Assembly: GCA_963753195.1 (NCBI GenBank)
Contig: CAVWBH010000009.1
Coordinates: 372,001 to 436,000, forward strand
Source of the DNA: Palsa-504 sp963753195
GTDB lineage: Bacteria > Actinomycetota > Actinomycetes > Streptosporangiales > Streptosporangiaceae
Reading direction: 5' to 3'
DNA: 64,000 nt
Of this stretch, positions 1 to 9,808 are shown piece after piece; the stretch's first letter is position 1, and every line of letters starts with the position of its first letter. Under the pieces are notes generated by a model. That model had not been told where the DNA came from and searched no databases. It worked only from the letters and a program-made list of their open reading frames with translations. Position numbers and translations under genes: made by a program.

Positions 1-1485
1 CCGCTGGCCTCACAGACCCGGCTGCCTGCCGCCGCGACCTCGGTGCTGACCGGCACACCGGACGTGATCGCGGAGGGCGTGGCGCAGGAATTGTTCGCGT
101 CCGCGCCGGTCATCGTGATCGCCAGCCCGGACAAGTCGGCCGATGCGGCCGCAGCTCGCCAGGCGCTGCAGCGCCATGCGCCCATGCTGCTCACCCCGGC
201 GGGACCGGGGCAGCCCGTGTCGGGCGGCGCGGCGACGATGGCCCTGCATACCGGCGTGCGGCCGGCTTCTGGTTCGGCCCAAGCTGCCGCGGGGGTGATC
301 AGTGCCGCGCTCCAGGCCCGGATCAGGGCCCTGGATCCGCGGGTCGTGCTGGCCGTCGGGGTACCTGCGAAGGTGCTCGCGGCCCAGCTGCCCGGCATCC
401 GCGTGGTGACCAACCCGGCCCTGCTCCCGGCGACCAGGGCGCCCGCCGCGCTGGACCATCTGGCGCTGCTGGTGCCCGCCGGGAACAGCGATGCCGCCAC
501 GACCGCCGCGGTCACCACCGCCCGGGTGGCCGGGGCACAGGTGATCACCGTCCGCGGCGGCGACCCGCGGGCCGACCCGGACGTCATCGCCGCGCTCTCG
601 GCCGCCCGGCCGCAGCGGGTGGTGGCCGTCGGTTCCGGCTTCGGCACGGCCAGCCAGCTCGCATCGCGTATCGCGGTCGCCGAGACCGGGGTGCAGCTGC
701 CGGGCGGCGGGCAGGTCCTGTTCCCCAGCCACCTGCTGGTCGCTCTCTACGGTTACCCCGGCACGCCCTCGCTCGGCGTGCTTGGCCAGCAGGGCCTGAA
801 GGCCAGCATCGCGCGAGCCAAGCAGGTTGCCGCGGCATACCGGCGCTTGAGCAGCGCCCGGGTGGTACCGGCCCTCGAGATCATTGCCACCGTCGCTCAG
901 GGCAGCGCCGGCCCGGACGGCGAGTACTCCTATGAATCCACCGTAGCCTCGCTGCGTCCCTGGGTGCAGCAGGCGACCGCGGCCGGGCTCTATGTCGTCC
1001 TGGACCTGCAGCCCGGCCGGGCCAGCCTGCTCGCGCAGGCCCGGATGTACCAGTCGCTGCTGGAGCTGCCCGATGTGGGGCTGGCCCTGGACGCGGAGTG
1101 GAAGCTGCAGCCCGGGCAGCTGCCGCTGCGGCAGATAGGCAGCGTCAGCATCGGCGAGGTCAACGGTGTCGCCAGCTGGCTGGCCGCCCTGACCGCACGG
1201 TACCGGCTGCCTCAGAAGCTGCTCGTGCTGCACCAGTTCCGGCTGTCCATGATCCAGGACGAGAGCGGGCTCAACACCCGGCATGACGATCTGGCCATCC
1301 TCATCCACATGGACGGGCAGGGTACCCCGGGCGACAAGGAGCAGACCTGGGACGCCGTCACCAAGGCCGCGCCGCCGAGGGTGTTCTTCGGATGGAAGGA
1401 CTTTTATGTCAAGGACCATCCCATGCTGACGCCGCGGCAGACGATAACCAGGACCCCGCGGCTTTCCATGATCTCTTATCAGTAG
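1..1485 (+). CDS. Conserved actinobacterial hypothetical protein, 5' end outside window
   Basis: The frame is open from base 1, so the true start lies upstream; the first internal start is a GTG at 43. The visible 494 residues have two parts. Residues 1-220 are an alpha/beta region in which short strands alternate with Ala-rich helices, resembling the cell-wall-binding repeat 2 type. The second part, from about residue 250, looks like a TIM-barrel region with strand-like segments such as VVPALEIIATV, YVVLDLQPG and VGLALDAEW. I do not recognise a catalytic motif with certainty. A surface-associated or glycosidase-like role is inference only. It ends 68 bp before the Wadjet cassette on the same strand, so co-transcription is possible. 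Confidence 0.6.
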   Translation, partial: PLASQTRLPAAATSVLTGTPDVIAEGVAQELFASAPVIVIASPDKSADAAAARQALQRHAPMLLTPAGPGQPVSGGAATMALHTGVRPASGSAQAAAGVISAALQARIRALDPRVVLAVGVPAKVLAAQLPGIRVVTNPALLPATRAPAALDHLALLVPAGNSDAATTAAVTTARVAGAQVITVRGGDPRADPDVIAALSAARPQRVVAVGSGFGTASQLASRIAVAETGVQLPGGGQVLFPSHLLVALYGYPGTPSLGVLGQQGLKASIARAKQVAAAYRRLSSARVVPALEIIATVAQGSAGPDGEYSYESTVASLRPWVQQATAAGLYVVLDLQPGRASLLAQARMYQSLLELPDVGLALDAEWKLQPGQLPLRQIGSVSIGEVNGVASWLAALTARYRLPQKLLVLHQFRLSMIQDESGLNTRHDDLAILIHMDGQGTPGDKEQTWDAVTKAAPPRVFFGWKDFYVKDHPMLTPRQTITRTPRLSMISYQ

Positions 1486-1553
1486 CCGTCCCCCGCTGTC
1501 GAGTGAGGCGCAGCGCAACGCCGAGGGCGCAACAGGGGCGTTTTGTCGGTGGC

Positions 1554-3143
1554 ATGCGGCACGATGTACGCGTGGCTGACGAAGTGCGATCGTCGTCGCG
1601 CGGGCGGGGGAAGCCGCAGGGCGACGTTCCCGTGGCGGCGGAGCCTTTCACTCATCTCGGCGTTCCGCACGCCGAGCATTACCGGCGCGTGCTCCGGGTC
1701 TTCACCCGGGCGAAGGAGCGCTTCATCGTGCACCTGCGCCCGGAGGACGTCGCCGCCGAGCTGCGGGTCGAGGCCGATGACCAGCTGACCGACGCGCTGG
1801 AGCAGCTGGTCAAGTGGGGCAACCTGCGCGCGGACGTCGACACCAGCCGCGTCACCACGGTGGAAGACTTTCACCGTAAGCGGTCGCTGTACCAGCTCAC
1901 GGCCGAAGGACACGCGGCCGAGCAGGCCATCTCGTTCTACGAGGAGGCCCTGGCCCGGCGGGGCCAGCTCCAGTCGGTCGCCCTGGCCGACATCGCCGGC
2001 CAGCTCCAGGCGCTGCTCGCGCTGGCCCGGGAGGCTGATCCCGACCCGGCCAAGGTTCACCTGCTGCTGCTGTCAGTGGCGGAACGGTTCTCCTCACTGG
2101 CCGATAACGCTCAGGCGTTCATGTCCGCCTTGCGGCGCGCGATCGACTTCTCCGACGGAGACGTCGGCGGCTTCATCGCGTACAAGGAACGGCTGATCGA
2201 CTACATCAACCGGTTCATCGCTGACCTGGCCAACTCCGGTGCCCAGATCGCGGTCCTGCTAGCTGACCTGGAAGCCGCCGGTCACGAGCGGCTGCTGGCC
2301 GTCGCGGCCAGGCGCGAGGCCGCCGACGCGGCCCCCGACGGAGCGGATGCGGCAGCGGCGCTGGCCCACGCGGAAGAGCATGCTCTGGACGCGTGGCGAA
2401 ACCGGTGGCGTGGCCTGGACGACTGGTTCACCTCGCGGGACGCGGGCCGTCCATCCCAGGCCAGGCTGCTGCGGCAGGCGGCGGTGACCGCGATCAAGCA
2501 GCTTGTCGATACGGTCGGCCTGCTCAACGAGCGGCGTTCGGGCCGGTCGGACAGATCGGCGGACTTCGCGGCGCTCGCCCGGTGGTTCGCCGAGGCCCCG
2601 GACGACGCGGCGGCTCACCGGCTGTGGCGGGCGGCGTTCGGCCTGTCCCCCGCCCGGCACCTGTCCGTCACCGGCGACACCGCGCAGGAGTGGGAAAACG
2701 TGCCGGCCGGGACGCCGTGGGGCGAGGCCCCGCCGATCCGGATTTCGCCGCAGCTCAGGAAGACCGGGAGCTACGAGCGGCGCGGCCAGCCCAGTCAGGT
2801 GCGGGACCGCTCCGCGGCCAAGGAGCTGCTGCGCCACCAGGCGGAGCAGGAGGCCGCGCAGACCGCCGAGGCGCGGCGGCGGCTGCGCACTACCGGGCCG
2901 ACGCTGCTGTCCGGCCTGGACGTGCTCGACCCGAAGGCGTTCCGCCTCTTCCTCAGCCTGCTGGGCGATGCGCTCGCGGTCCGCGCGCCCGGCGACAGGG
3001 AGGTGAAGACCGTAACTAACGACGGCAGCCTGGAGGTGCGGCTGCGCCTGGTCCCGGGCGGCGGCACGGCCGAGATCAAGACCGAGGACGGGGTGCTCAC
3101 CGGCCCCGAGCACGTCATCGAGATCACGAACCTGGTGCCATGA
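1554..3143 (+). CDS. jetA: Wadjet protein JetA, kleisin-like (TIGR02677/DUF2397)
   Basis: First gene of a complete Wadjet anti-plasmid system. JetA is the kleisin-like subunit that links the SMC ATPase JetC and the KITE protein JetB. The opening pattern (THLGVPHAEHYRRVLRVF), an N-terminal winged-helix region with RPEDVAAEL, a long central helical region and a small C-terminal domain near LDPKAFRLFLSLLG fit the TIGR02677 family; about 500 residues is its usual length. Start: ATG 1554 is used, but GTG 1632 (with AGGG about 11 bp upstream) would give a 503-aa protein closer to the family. The frame remains open further upstream, so both are choices. The gene ends in an ATGA overlap with jetB. 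Family identity is recognised from sequence, and the subunit role is from published work on Wadjet. Confidence 0.88.
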   Translation: MRHDVRVADEVRSSSRGRGKPQGDVPVAAEPFTHLGVPHAEHYRRVLRVFTRAKERFIVHLRPEDVAAELRVEADDQLTDALEQLVKWGNLRADVDTSRVTTVEDFHRKRSLYQLTAEGHAAEQAISFYEEALARRGQLQSVALADIAGQLQALLALAREADPDPAKVHLLLLSVAERFSSLADNAQAFMSALRRAIDFSDGDVGGFIAYKERLIDYINRFIADLANSGAQIAVLLADLEAAGHERLLAVAARREAADAAPDGADAAAALAHAEEHALDAWRNRWRGLDDWFTSRDAGRPSQARLLRQAAVTAIKQLVDTVGLLNERRSGRSDRSADFAALARWFAEAPDDAAAHRLWRAAFGLSPARHLSVTGDTAQEWENVPAGTPWGEAPPIRISPQLRKTGSYERRGQPSQVRDRSAAKELLRHQAEQEAAQTAEARRRLRTTGPTLLSGLDVLDPKAFRLFLSLLGDALAVRAPGDREVKTVTNDGSLEVRLRLVPGGGTAEIKTEDGVLTGPEHVIEITNLVP

Positions 3144-4399
3144 TCCCGGCCGAGGAAAAAGCGCAGCGCCAGGCCGCCCTCCGCGCCCTGCTGGCCAAGC
3201 CGTTGCTCGTCGCCGCCGGCGACGCCGAGTCGCTCATGCTCGTCCGGCGGCACCTGCCGGCGCTCAGCGGCTGGCTGCGCCGGGAGACCGGCTGGCGGCT
3301 GGCCGCGGACGCGGAGACGGCCCGGCTGTTCAAGACCGCCCCGCTGGCTGGCGACGCGAGCCATCCCGCGCGCGGGCACAACAAGGAGCCGTTCGGCCGC
3401 CGCCGGTACGTCGCGCTCTGCCTGGCGTTGTCCGCGCTCGCCCGCGCCGACGCGCAGACCACGCTGGGCAGCCTCGCCGACGCCGTGCTCACCGCCGCCG
3501 CCGAACCCGGCCTGGCGGCGGCCGGGTTCACGCTGAGGATGGACAGCAGGAGCGACCGCGCGGACCTCGTGGCCGTGGTACGGCTGCTGCTCGCCTGGGG
3601 CGTGCTCAGCCGGGTCGCCGGAGACGAGGACGCGTACCTGTCGGCGGGCGCCGACGTGCTGTACGACGTGCGCCGGCCGGTACTCGGCGTCCTGCTGACC
3701 GGCAGCAGGGGCCCGTCGACCATCGCCGCCCGCGCGTTCGAGGCCAGACTCGCCGAACTGACCGCCGAGCCGGTCGCCGAAACCGACGAACTGCGCAACC
3801 AGGCGCTGCGCAGGATGCTCACCCGGCGGCTGCTCGACGACCCGGTCCTCTATTACGACGAGCTGGCCGAAGACGTGCGTGCCTACCTGGTCGCCCAGCG
3901 GCACAACATCACCGGGCGGATCAGCGAGGCCACCGGGCTGCTGCCGGAGCTGCGCGCTGAGGGCATCGCCATGGTCGACCCGGACGACGAGCTGACCGAC
4001 GTGCGGATGCCCGAGCAGCGTACCGACGGGCACGTCACGCTGCTGGTCGCCGAGTACCTGGCGGGCCGGGCACGGGTGCCGCGGGGCGAACTGCTCGCGT
4101 TCGTCCGGCAGGCGGCGCAGGCGCACGCGAGCTACTGGCGCAAGGGCGTCACCGATCCCGGCGCGGAGATCGAACTGCTCGAGGTCGCGCTGGAGAAGCT
4201 CACCGCCCTGCGCCTCATCGAGGTGGATATCGAGGCCCCGCGCGACGGCTCCGGCATCCCCATCCGCGCCCGCCCGGCTATCGCCCGCTTCGCCCTCGCC
4301 GAGCCCACCATCCGAGAGCCGGGCCGCCTGCCCGGGAGCAGGACCGGAACGAGCCAGACCAGAAAGGCGGCGGCCGATGCGGCCAGCACCATGTTCTGA
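3140..4399 (+). CDS. jetB: Wadjet protein JetB, KITE-like (TIGR02678/DUF2398)
   Basis: Second Wadjet gene. JetB is the KITE-type winged-helix subunit that binds the JetA kleisin in the SMC complex. Residues near 80-100 carry the family-typical run around EPFGRRRYVALCLAL, followed by a helical region with LLAWGVLSRVAGDEDAYL and a C-terminal segment ending near ARFALAEP. The length of 419 aa is normal for TIGR02678. The start ATG overlaps the jetA stop (ATGA), and the 3' end overlaps the jetC start by 23 bp, which suggests translational coupling. No oddities are seen. Confidence 0.9.
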   Translation: MIPAEEKAQRQAALRALLAKPLLVAAGDAESLMLVRRHLPALSGWLRRETGWRLAADAETARLFKTAPLAGDASHPARGHNKEPFGRRRYVALCLALSALARADAQTTLGSLADAVLTAAAEPGLAAAGFTLRMDSRSDRADLVAVVRLLLAWGVLSRVAGDEDAYLSAGADVLYDVRRPVLGVLLTGSRGPSTIAARAFEARLAELTAEPVAETDELRNQALRRMLTRRLLDDPVLYYDELAEDVRAYLVAQRHNITGRISEATGLLPELRAEGIAMVDPDDELTDVRMPEQRTDGHVTLLVAEYLAGRARVPRGELLAFVRQAAQAHASYWRKGVTDPGAEIELLEVALEKLTALRLIEVDIEAPRDGSGIPIRARPAIARFALAEPTIREPGRLPGSRTGTSQTRKAAADAASTMF

Positions 4400-7300
4400 G
4401 CGGTGGAAGCCGCTGCGGGCCGGCCTGATCGACATGTTCTACTACGACCAGGAAGAGTTCTGGTTCCACGACGGCCGTCTGCTGCTGCGCGGCAACAACG
4501 GAACCGGCAAGTCCAAGGTGCTCGCCCTCACGCTGCCGTTCCTGCTCGACGGTGACCTCGCGCCGCACCGGGTAGAGCCGGACGGCGACCGGCAGAAGCG
4601 GATGGAGTGGAACCTGCTGCTCGGCGGCAAGCACCCCAGTCCCGAACGCCTCGGCTACACCTGGCTGGAGTTCGGCCGCAGGGACGCTGACGGCACCGAG
4701 GAGTTCTGCACGATCGGCTGCGGGCTGAAGGCGGTCACCGGGCGTGGCATCGCACGGCACTGGTTCTTTATCACCAGCCAGCGCCCCGGCGCTGAGCTGC
4801 AGCTGCTGCCCGCCAGCCGGGTCCCGCTGACCAGGGAGAAGCTGCGGGAGGAAATCGGCCCGCAGGGGTTCGTTTATGACCGGGCGGCCGACTACCGCCG
4901 GGCGGTGGACGAGCGCCTGTTCGGCCTCGGCCCGCACCGCTACGAGGCCCTGGTCAACCTGCTGATCCAGCTGCGCCAGCCGCAGCTGTCGAAGAAGCCC
5001 GACGAGAAGCTGCTGTCCAGGGCGCTCACCGAGGCGCTGCCCCCGCTCAGTCCCGGCCTCGTGACGGCCGTGGCCGATGCGTTCCGCGGTCTGGATGAGG
5101 AACGTGACGCGCTGCGCTCCCTGGCCGAGGCTCAGGAGGCGGCGACCGCCTTCCTGGGCCACTACCGCCGGTACGCGAAAGTCGCGGCCAAGCGCAAGGC
5201 CGCCGGGCCGAGGCTGACGCAGAGCCGCTACGAACAGCTGGGCCGGGACCTCGCCGCCGCCGAGGAGGCCTTCACGGCCGCCCAGCAGCAGCTGGACGAA
5301 GCACAGGGTGAGCTCACGGAACTGGAAGAGCAGCGTGCCGGGCTGGAAGCGCGCCGGGACGCGCTGCAGGCCGATCCCGCGATGCGCGACGCCGAGCGGC
5401 TCGAGCAGCTCCGCGAGGACGCCGGCCGCAAGCAGGATGCGGCGCGTGTCCTCCAGACCGACCGGGATCGGCACGCCGGCCAGGTCGGACGGTACGCCGA
5501 CAAGGCGGCTGCGACCGCGCACCGGGCCGGCACCGGACGTGACAAGCTCGTCCAGGCGCTGCGCGAGGCCGCGGCCACGGCTGCCGACGCGGGCTGCGCC
5601 CAGCAGCACCGGGCCGCGACCGTGGCCTTCGACGGCCCGCACCTCGACAGCGCAGACCCGGATGACTCCCCGTCAGCCGAACGGGCCGGCGGCGAGCGCC
5701 TCGCGGTCGTTTTCTACCTGGATGCCCCCGAGGCGCAGGCGGCGGACATCCTCACCCGGGCCAGACGGGACGCCCAGGCCATCGCCGACCGGCAGGCGCG
5801 GGCCGTCGCGCAGCTGGACCGGCTGCTCGCCGACGTGGCCAGCACGCAGGGGCAGCTGCGGGCCGCCCAGGAAGCGGAAAGCAGGCGGTCGGCCGATGTC
5901 CAGGCCGCGGCGGACCGGGTCACGGCGGCAGACCTGGCCGCAGCGGAACGGATGCGGCTGCTCCGGGACGGCTATCGCTCCTACCTGAGCGGCCTGGCCG
6001 AGCTGCGGGTGGCCGATCCCGACGAGCTGATCGCCGCCCTTGAATCATGGGGCCTGACCGGCGAGGGCGCGAACCCCGCGGTGGCGATCATCGACGATGC
6101 CACCCGCGTGGCCGGCGCCGGGCTTGGCCAGCTGGCCGGGGCACTCGGCAGCCAGCGGACCCGGCACGTGACGCGGGCCGGCGAGCTGGCGGCGGAGATC
6201 GGCAGGCTGCGCGCGGGCGGCCACGACGCCCCGCCGGTTCCGCATACGCGGGTACCAGGGATCCGCGACGGCCGTCCCGGCGCGCCGCTGTGGAAGGTGA
6301 CCGACTTCACGCCGGGCCTGGCCGACGACGAGCGCGCCGGTCTGGAGGCCGCGCTCGAGGCCGCGGGGATTCTCGACGCGTGGGTGACGCCCGACGGGAA
6401 CCTCGTCCACGGGGACGTGGTCGTGGTGTCCGGGCTGGCGCCGGCGGCCGGGGAATCGTGCGCCAGCCTGCTGGTGCCCGCGATCGACGTGGCCGACCCC
6501 CGGGCCGCGGCGTTGGATGAAGGGTCAGTCGCATCCGTGCTGAGGGCTATCGGGCGCGGGCCCGGGAGCGCAGGCAGCGGGGTGGCGTGGGTAACTACTG
6601 ACGGCCAGTGGTCCAACGGGGTGCTGAGCGGCGCCTGGCGCAAGGGCCAGGCCGGCTACATCGGCGAGGGCGCGCGGGAGGCCGCGCGGCGGGCGTCGAT
6701 CGAGCAGCGCGAGCGGGAGCTCGACGCCGAGCGCGCGGCGATCGAGGGTCTCGACGCGGACCTGGCCGATATAGCGGCGCGGCAGCATCGCCTCGCCGAC
6801 GAGCACCGCAGCGTGCCGCCGGATGGCGGGGTGCGCGAGGCGCACACCAAGGCCGCCGAGCGGCGCGGACAGCTCACGCAGGCGCGCGCGGATCATGCGG
6901 AGGCCGCCGCCCAGCTCCAGCAGCGGCAGGGCGAACTGGTGACCGCGCAGGCGCGGGCGGCGGAATTCGCGGCCGATGTCGGCCTGCCCGCGGACGCCGA
7001 AGGGCTGGCCAGGGTGCGGGACGGACTGGGCGCCTACCGGGTGGCGCTCGCCGCTCTCTGGCCCGCCGCAGAGGCGGCGCACACCGCGATCCGCGCCGCG
7101 GCTGAGGCGGAATCTGAACTCGCCGATAACCGGCAGCTGCTGCTTGAGGCGAGCGAGCGGGCCGCCGAGGCGAGGGAGGCGGCCGGTGCGGCGGCGGCAA
7201 CGTACCAGGCGCTACTGGCCACCGTCGGCACGGCGGTCGAGGAATTGCAGCGGCGGCTGGCCGAGGTGAGCGGTGCTCTCGGCCGGCTGAGAACATCCGA

Positions 7301-8528
7301 GCGAGACGCCCGTCAGCGGGAACAGGCCGCGCTCGAGGCGCGCGGCAAGGCGGACGGGAAGCAGGGGGAACTGCGGACGCAGGTTGAGGATTCGGCGCGG
7401 CTGCGGGACGACGCGATCCGCGAGTTCCAGGCGTTCGCCGCCACCGGGCTGCTGCGGGTCGCGGTGACCGCGCTGGAGATCCCCGACACCGATCAGCCGT
7501 GGGCGGCGACGCCGACGGTGGTCCTGGCCCGCGCCGTCAACGCCGAACTCGACTCCGTGGACCACGAGGACGCGCCCTGGGACCGGATCCAGAAGCGGGT
7601 GACCGAGGAGCACAAGCTGCTGGCGGACGCGATGGCCAGGCACGGGCACTCGGCGGGGCTGACGCTGAGCGAGGGCGTCATCGTGATCGACGTGGTCTTC
7701 CAGGGCCGCAGCCACGATCTGCCCGGGCTGGCCGAGGCACTGGCCGCGGAGGTAGAGCAGCGAACCATGCTGCTGTCGGCGCGGGAGCGGGAGATCCTGG
7801 AGAATCACCTGCTCAATGAGGTAGCGGGAACGTTGCACGAGCTGATCTCGGCGGCCGAGGCCGAGGTCAGGCAGATGAACGACGAACTCCAGGCGCGGCC
7901 GACGTCAACCGGCATGAAGCTGCGGCTGATCTGGCAGCAGGCCAGGAACGCGCCCGAGGGCCTCGACCGGGTCAGGCTCAAACTCCGGCAGACGATCGAC
8001 GCATGGTCCGCCGCTGACCGGGCGCTCGTGGGGGCATTCCTGCAGCAGCGGATCGCCGCCGAGCACACGGACAATCCCGCGGCCGGCTGGGCCGAGGCGC
8101 TGACTTCGGCGCTTGACTACCGGGGCTGGCACGAGTTCGTGATCCAGCGGTATCAGGACGGGCAGTGGCGGCCCGCTACCGGCCCCGCCTCGGGCGGCGA
8201 GCGCGCGCTGGTGGCGTCGGTTCCGCTGTTCGCGGCGGCTTCGTCGCACTACAAGTCGGCCGGCAACGCGCACGCGCCGAGACTGATCGCGCTCGACGAG
8301 GCGTTCGCCGGGGTCGACGACGACGCCCGCGCCAAATGCCTGGGCCTGCTCGCCACCTTCGACATGGACGTGGTCATGACCAGCGAGCGGGAATGGGGCT
8401 GCTACCCGCAGGTGCCCGGACTGGGTATCTGCCAGCTCGCCCGCCATGATGGCGTCGACGCCGTCCTGGTCACGCCGTGGCTGTGGGACGGGCGGGAGCG
8501 CCGCCGGGGCGAGCCGGTGGCAGGGTGA
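4377..8528 (+). CDS. jetC: Wadjet protein JetC, SMC-like ATPase (TIGR02680)
   Basis: The 1383-aa condensin-like SMC ATPase that drives DNA loop extrusion in Wadjet. The Walker A motif GNNGTGKS is at residues 39-46. Two long Ala/Glu/Arg-rich coiled-coil arms (about 245-560 and 770-1080) flank a hinge-like middle near residue 640 (PLWKVTDFTPGL). The C-terminal head has the ABC signature ASGGERALV near residue 1270 and a Walker B/D-loop RLIALDEAFAGVDDDAR near 1300. All ATPase motifs are intact, so the protein should be active. It starts inside the 3' end of jetB and ends in a GTGA overlap with jetD. The mechanism comes from published work on the family; the motifs are read directly. Confidence 0.93.
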   Translation: MRPAPCSERWKPLRAGLIDMFYYDQEEFWFHDGRLLLRGNNGTGKSKVLALTLPFLLDGDLAPHRVEPDGDRQKRMEWNLLLGGKHPSPERLGYTWLEFGRRDADGTEEFCTIGCGLKAVTGRGIARHWFFITSQRPGAELQLLPASRVPLTREKLREEIGPQGFVYDRAADYRRAVDERLFGLGPHRYEALVNLLIQLRQPQLSKKPDEKLLSRALTEALPPLSPGLVTAVADAFRGLDEERDALRSLAEAQEAATAFLGHYRRYAKVAAKRKAAGPRLTQSRYEQLGRDLAAAEEAFTAAQQQLDEAQGELTELEEQRAGLEARRDALQADPAMRDAERLEQLREDAGRKQDAARVLQTDRDRHAGQVGRYADKAAATAHRAGTGRDKLVQALREAAATAADAGCAQQHRAATVAFDGPHLDSADPDDSPSAERAGGERLAVVFYLDAPEAQAADILTRARRDAQAIADRQARAVAQLDRLLADVASTQGQLRAAQEAESRRSADVQAAADRVTAADLAAAERMRLLRDGYRSYLSGLAELRVADPDELIAALESWGLTGEGANPAVAIIDDATRVAGAGLGQLAGALGSQRTRHVTRAGELAAEIGRLRAGGHDAPPVPHTRVPGIRDGRPGAPLWKVTDFTPGLADDERAGLEAALEAAGILDAWVTPDGNLVHGDVVVVSGLAPAAGESCASLLVPAIDVADPRAAALDEGSVASVLRAIGRGPGSAGSGVAWVTTDGQWSNGVLSGAWRKGQAGYIGEGAREAARRASIEQRERELDAERAAIEGLDADLADIAARQHRLADEHRSVPPDGGVREAHTKAAERRGQLTQARADHAEAAAQLQQRQGELVTAQARAAEFAADVGLPADAEGLARVRDGLGAYRVALAALWPAAEAAHTAIRAAAEAESELADNRQLLLEASERAAEAREAAGAAAATYQALLATVGTAVEELQRRLAEVSGALGRLRTSERDARQREQAALEARGKADGKQGELRTQVEDSARLRDDAIREFQAFAATGLLRVAVTALEIPDTDQPWAATPTVVLARAVNAELDSVDHEDAPWDRIQKRVTEEHKLLADAMARHGHSAGLTLSEGVIVIDVVFQGRSHDLPGLAEALAAEVEQRTMLLSAREREILENHLLNEVAGTLHELISAAEAEVRQMNDELQARPTSTGMKLRLIWQQARNAPEGLDRVRLKLRQTIDAWSAADRALVGAFLQQRIAAEHTDNPAAGWAEALTSALDYRGWHEFVIQRYQDGQWRPATGPASGGERALVASVPLFAAASSHYKSAGNAHAPRLIALDEAFAGVDDDARAKCLGLLATFDMDVVMTSEREWGCYPQVPGLGICQLARHDGVDAVLVTPWLWDGRERRRGEPVAG

Positions 8529-9808
8529 CCGACACCGCGGCGGACGACACCAGGTTGCACCGCCTCCTCGGCGGCGAGCCGACCGCGTGGCTGGTCCGGC
8601 GGGCGCGAGACCGGCTGGAGGCCGGGCGCCCGCTGACCGGGATCGTGACCCTGACCGGCGCGACCGTGGAGCAGCGGCGGGCGGCCGAGCGGCTGACCGG
8701 CAGGCCGCCCCGTTCTGGTACGTCGCTGTCAGTGTCGCTGCCCGAGGTGGACCGTATGCTGCGCGAAAGCGGGGCCGCGCCGGGTGGGCTCGCCGAGGCC
8801 GTGGCCCTTCTCACCGGCCCGGTACGGGACCGCAGCCGCGACCGGACGGACACCGCGTCCGCCTGGGCCGCCGCGTTCGCGTCGCTGGACGACGCCGTAG
8901 CGGGCCGTGCCGAACTAGCCGCATGGCGGGGGTGGCTCGACGCGACCGGCGTCGTGCGCCGCCTGGCCCCTTCGCCCGACGTGGCGCTGGTGCTGCTTGA
9001 CCAGGTGGCGGCGGCGCTGCGGCGGCTGCCGTCGCCGGGCATCCCGATCGGGCGGCTCGCGGCCGAATGCTGCGGCGACGCGCACGCCCTCGACGACGGG
9101 CGCCCGGCCGGGACGCTCGCCCTGTCCGCGGTCCGCGCGCTGGCCGGCCTGCCGTTCGCGGCTGAGGTGGGCGCGGACTCCCGCCGGGCGGCGTGGGCCT
9201 GCGCGGGTGTTCACCTTGACGACCTCTCCTCGCTGGCGCTCTGCCTGGGCGTGCCGGGCGGCACCCGCACCGCCCTGGGCCGGGTGCTGGCGCTGCACCA
9301 GGAAACCGGCCAGCCAGTGGTGCTCACCCTCAGGCAGCTGCGCGGCCACGATGAGGCGCTGTCAGCAGGGCTGGTGCGGATCTGCGAGAATCCCGTGGTG
9401 ATCGCGGCCGCCGCGGACGAGCTCGGCCGCCGCTGCCCGCCACTGGTCTGCGTCGGCGGCCAGCCCTCCGCCGCCGGATGGCGGCTGCTCGATCTGCTGG
9501 CGGCGGGCGGCGCGGAATTCCGCTACCACGGCGACTTCGACTGGGGCGGCATCCGGATCGCCGGCGCGGTTCGTCAGCGAGTGAGCCAGGGAGCGTCGCG
9601 CTGGCAGCCGTGGCGGTACGACAGGGACGCTTATGAGGCCGCGGCCACGGCGGTGCTGGCTGTGCATGCCGCCACGCGGCTGCCCCGGCTGGCCGGCGAG
9701 CCGGTCCCGACCCCCTGGGATCCGGGGCTGGCGGCCGCCATGGCACGCCACGATGTTCGCATCGAGGAGGAGCTTTCCCTCGACGCCCTGCTCGCGGACC
9801 TGGCCTGA
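8525..9808 (+). CDS. jetD: Wadjet nuclease subunit JetD (TIGR02679/DUF2399, toprim-like)
   Basis: JetD is the topoisomerase VI A-like nuclease subunit that cuts closed circular DNA trapped by JetABC. An N-terminal winged-helix region is followed by the C-terminal toprim-like DUF2399 domain. The acidic motif YHGDFDWGGIRIA near residue 333 has the expected Asp pair, preceded by PLVCVGGQPS near residue 310. GTG 8525 was chosen because it overlaps the jetC stop as GTGA; a longer in-frame ORF starts at 8477 but would sit deep in jetC. The 427-aa length is normal. The gene set matches what Doron et al. 2018 called Wadjet; I believe this domain set corresponds to their type II. Confidence 0.9.
   Translation: MTDTAADDTRLHRLLGGEPTAWLVRRARDRLEAGRPLTGIVTLTGATVEQRRAAERLTGRPPRSGTSLSVSLPEVDRMLRESGAAPGGLAEAVALLTGPVRDRSRDRTDTASAWAAAFASLDDAVAGRAELAAWRGWLDATGVVRRLAPSPDVALVLLDQVAAALRRLPSPGIPIGRLAAECCGDAHALDDGRPAGTLALSAVRALAGLPFAAEVGADSRRAAWACAGVHLDDLSSLALCLGVPGGTRTALGRVLALHQETGQPVVLTLRQLRGHDEALSAGLVRICENPVVIAAAADELGRRCPPLVCVGGQPSAAGWRLLDLLAAGGAEFRYHGDFDWGGIRIAGAVRQRVSQGASRWQPWRYDRDAYEAAATAVLAVHAATRLPRLAGEPVPTPWDPGLAAAMARHDVRIEEELSLDALLADLA

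Noticed and set aside
2795..4435. 546-codon minus-strand ORF opposite jetA-jetB-jetC
   Set aside because: Shadow of high-GC coding DNA; low-complexity Arg/Gly/Gln translation with no motif, opposite genes with clear family identity.
4278..5642. 454-codon minus-strand ORF opposite jetC
   Set aside because: Same cause: GC-rich third positions give long antisense frames; no recognisable domain.
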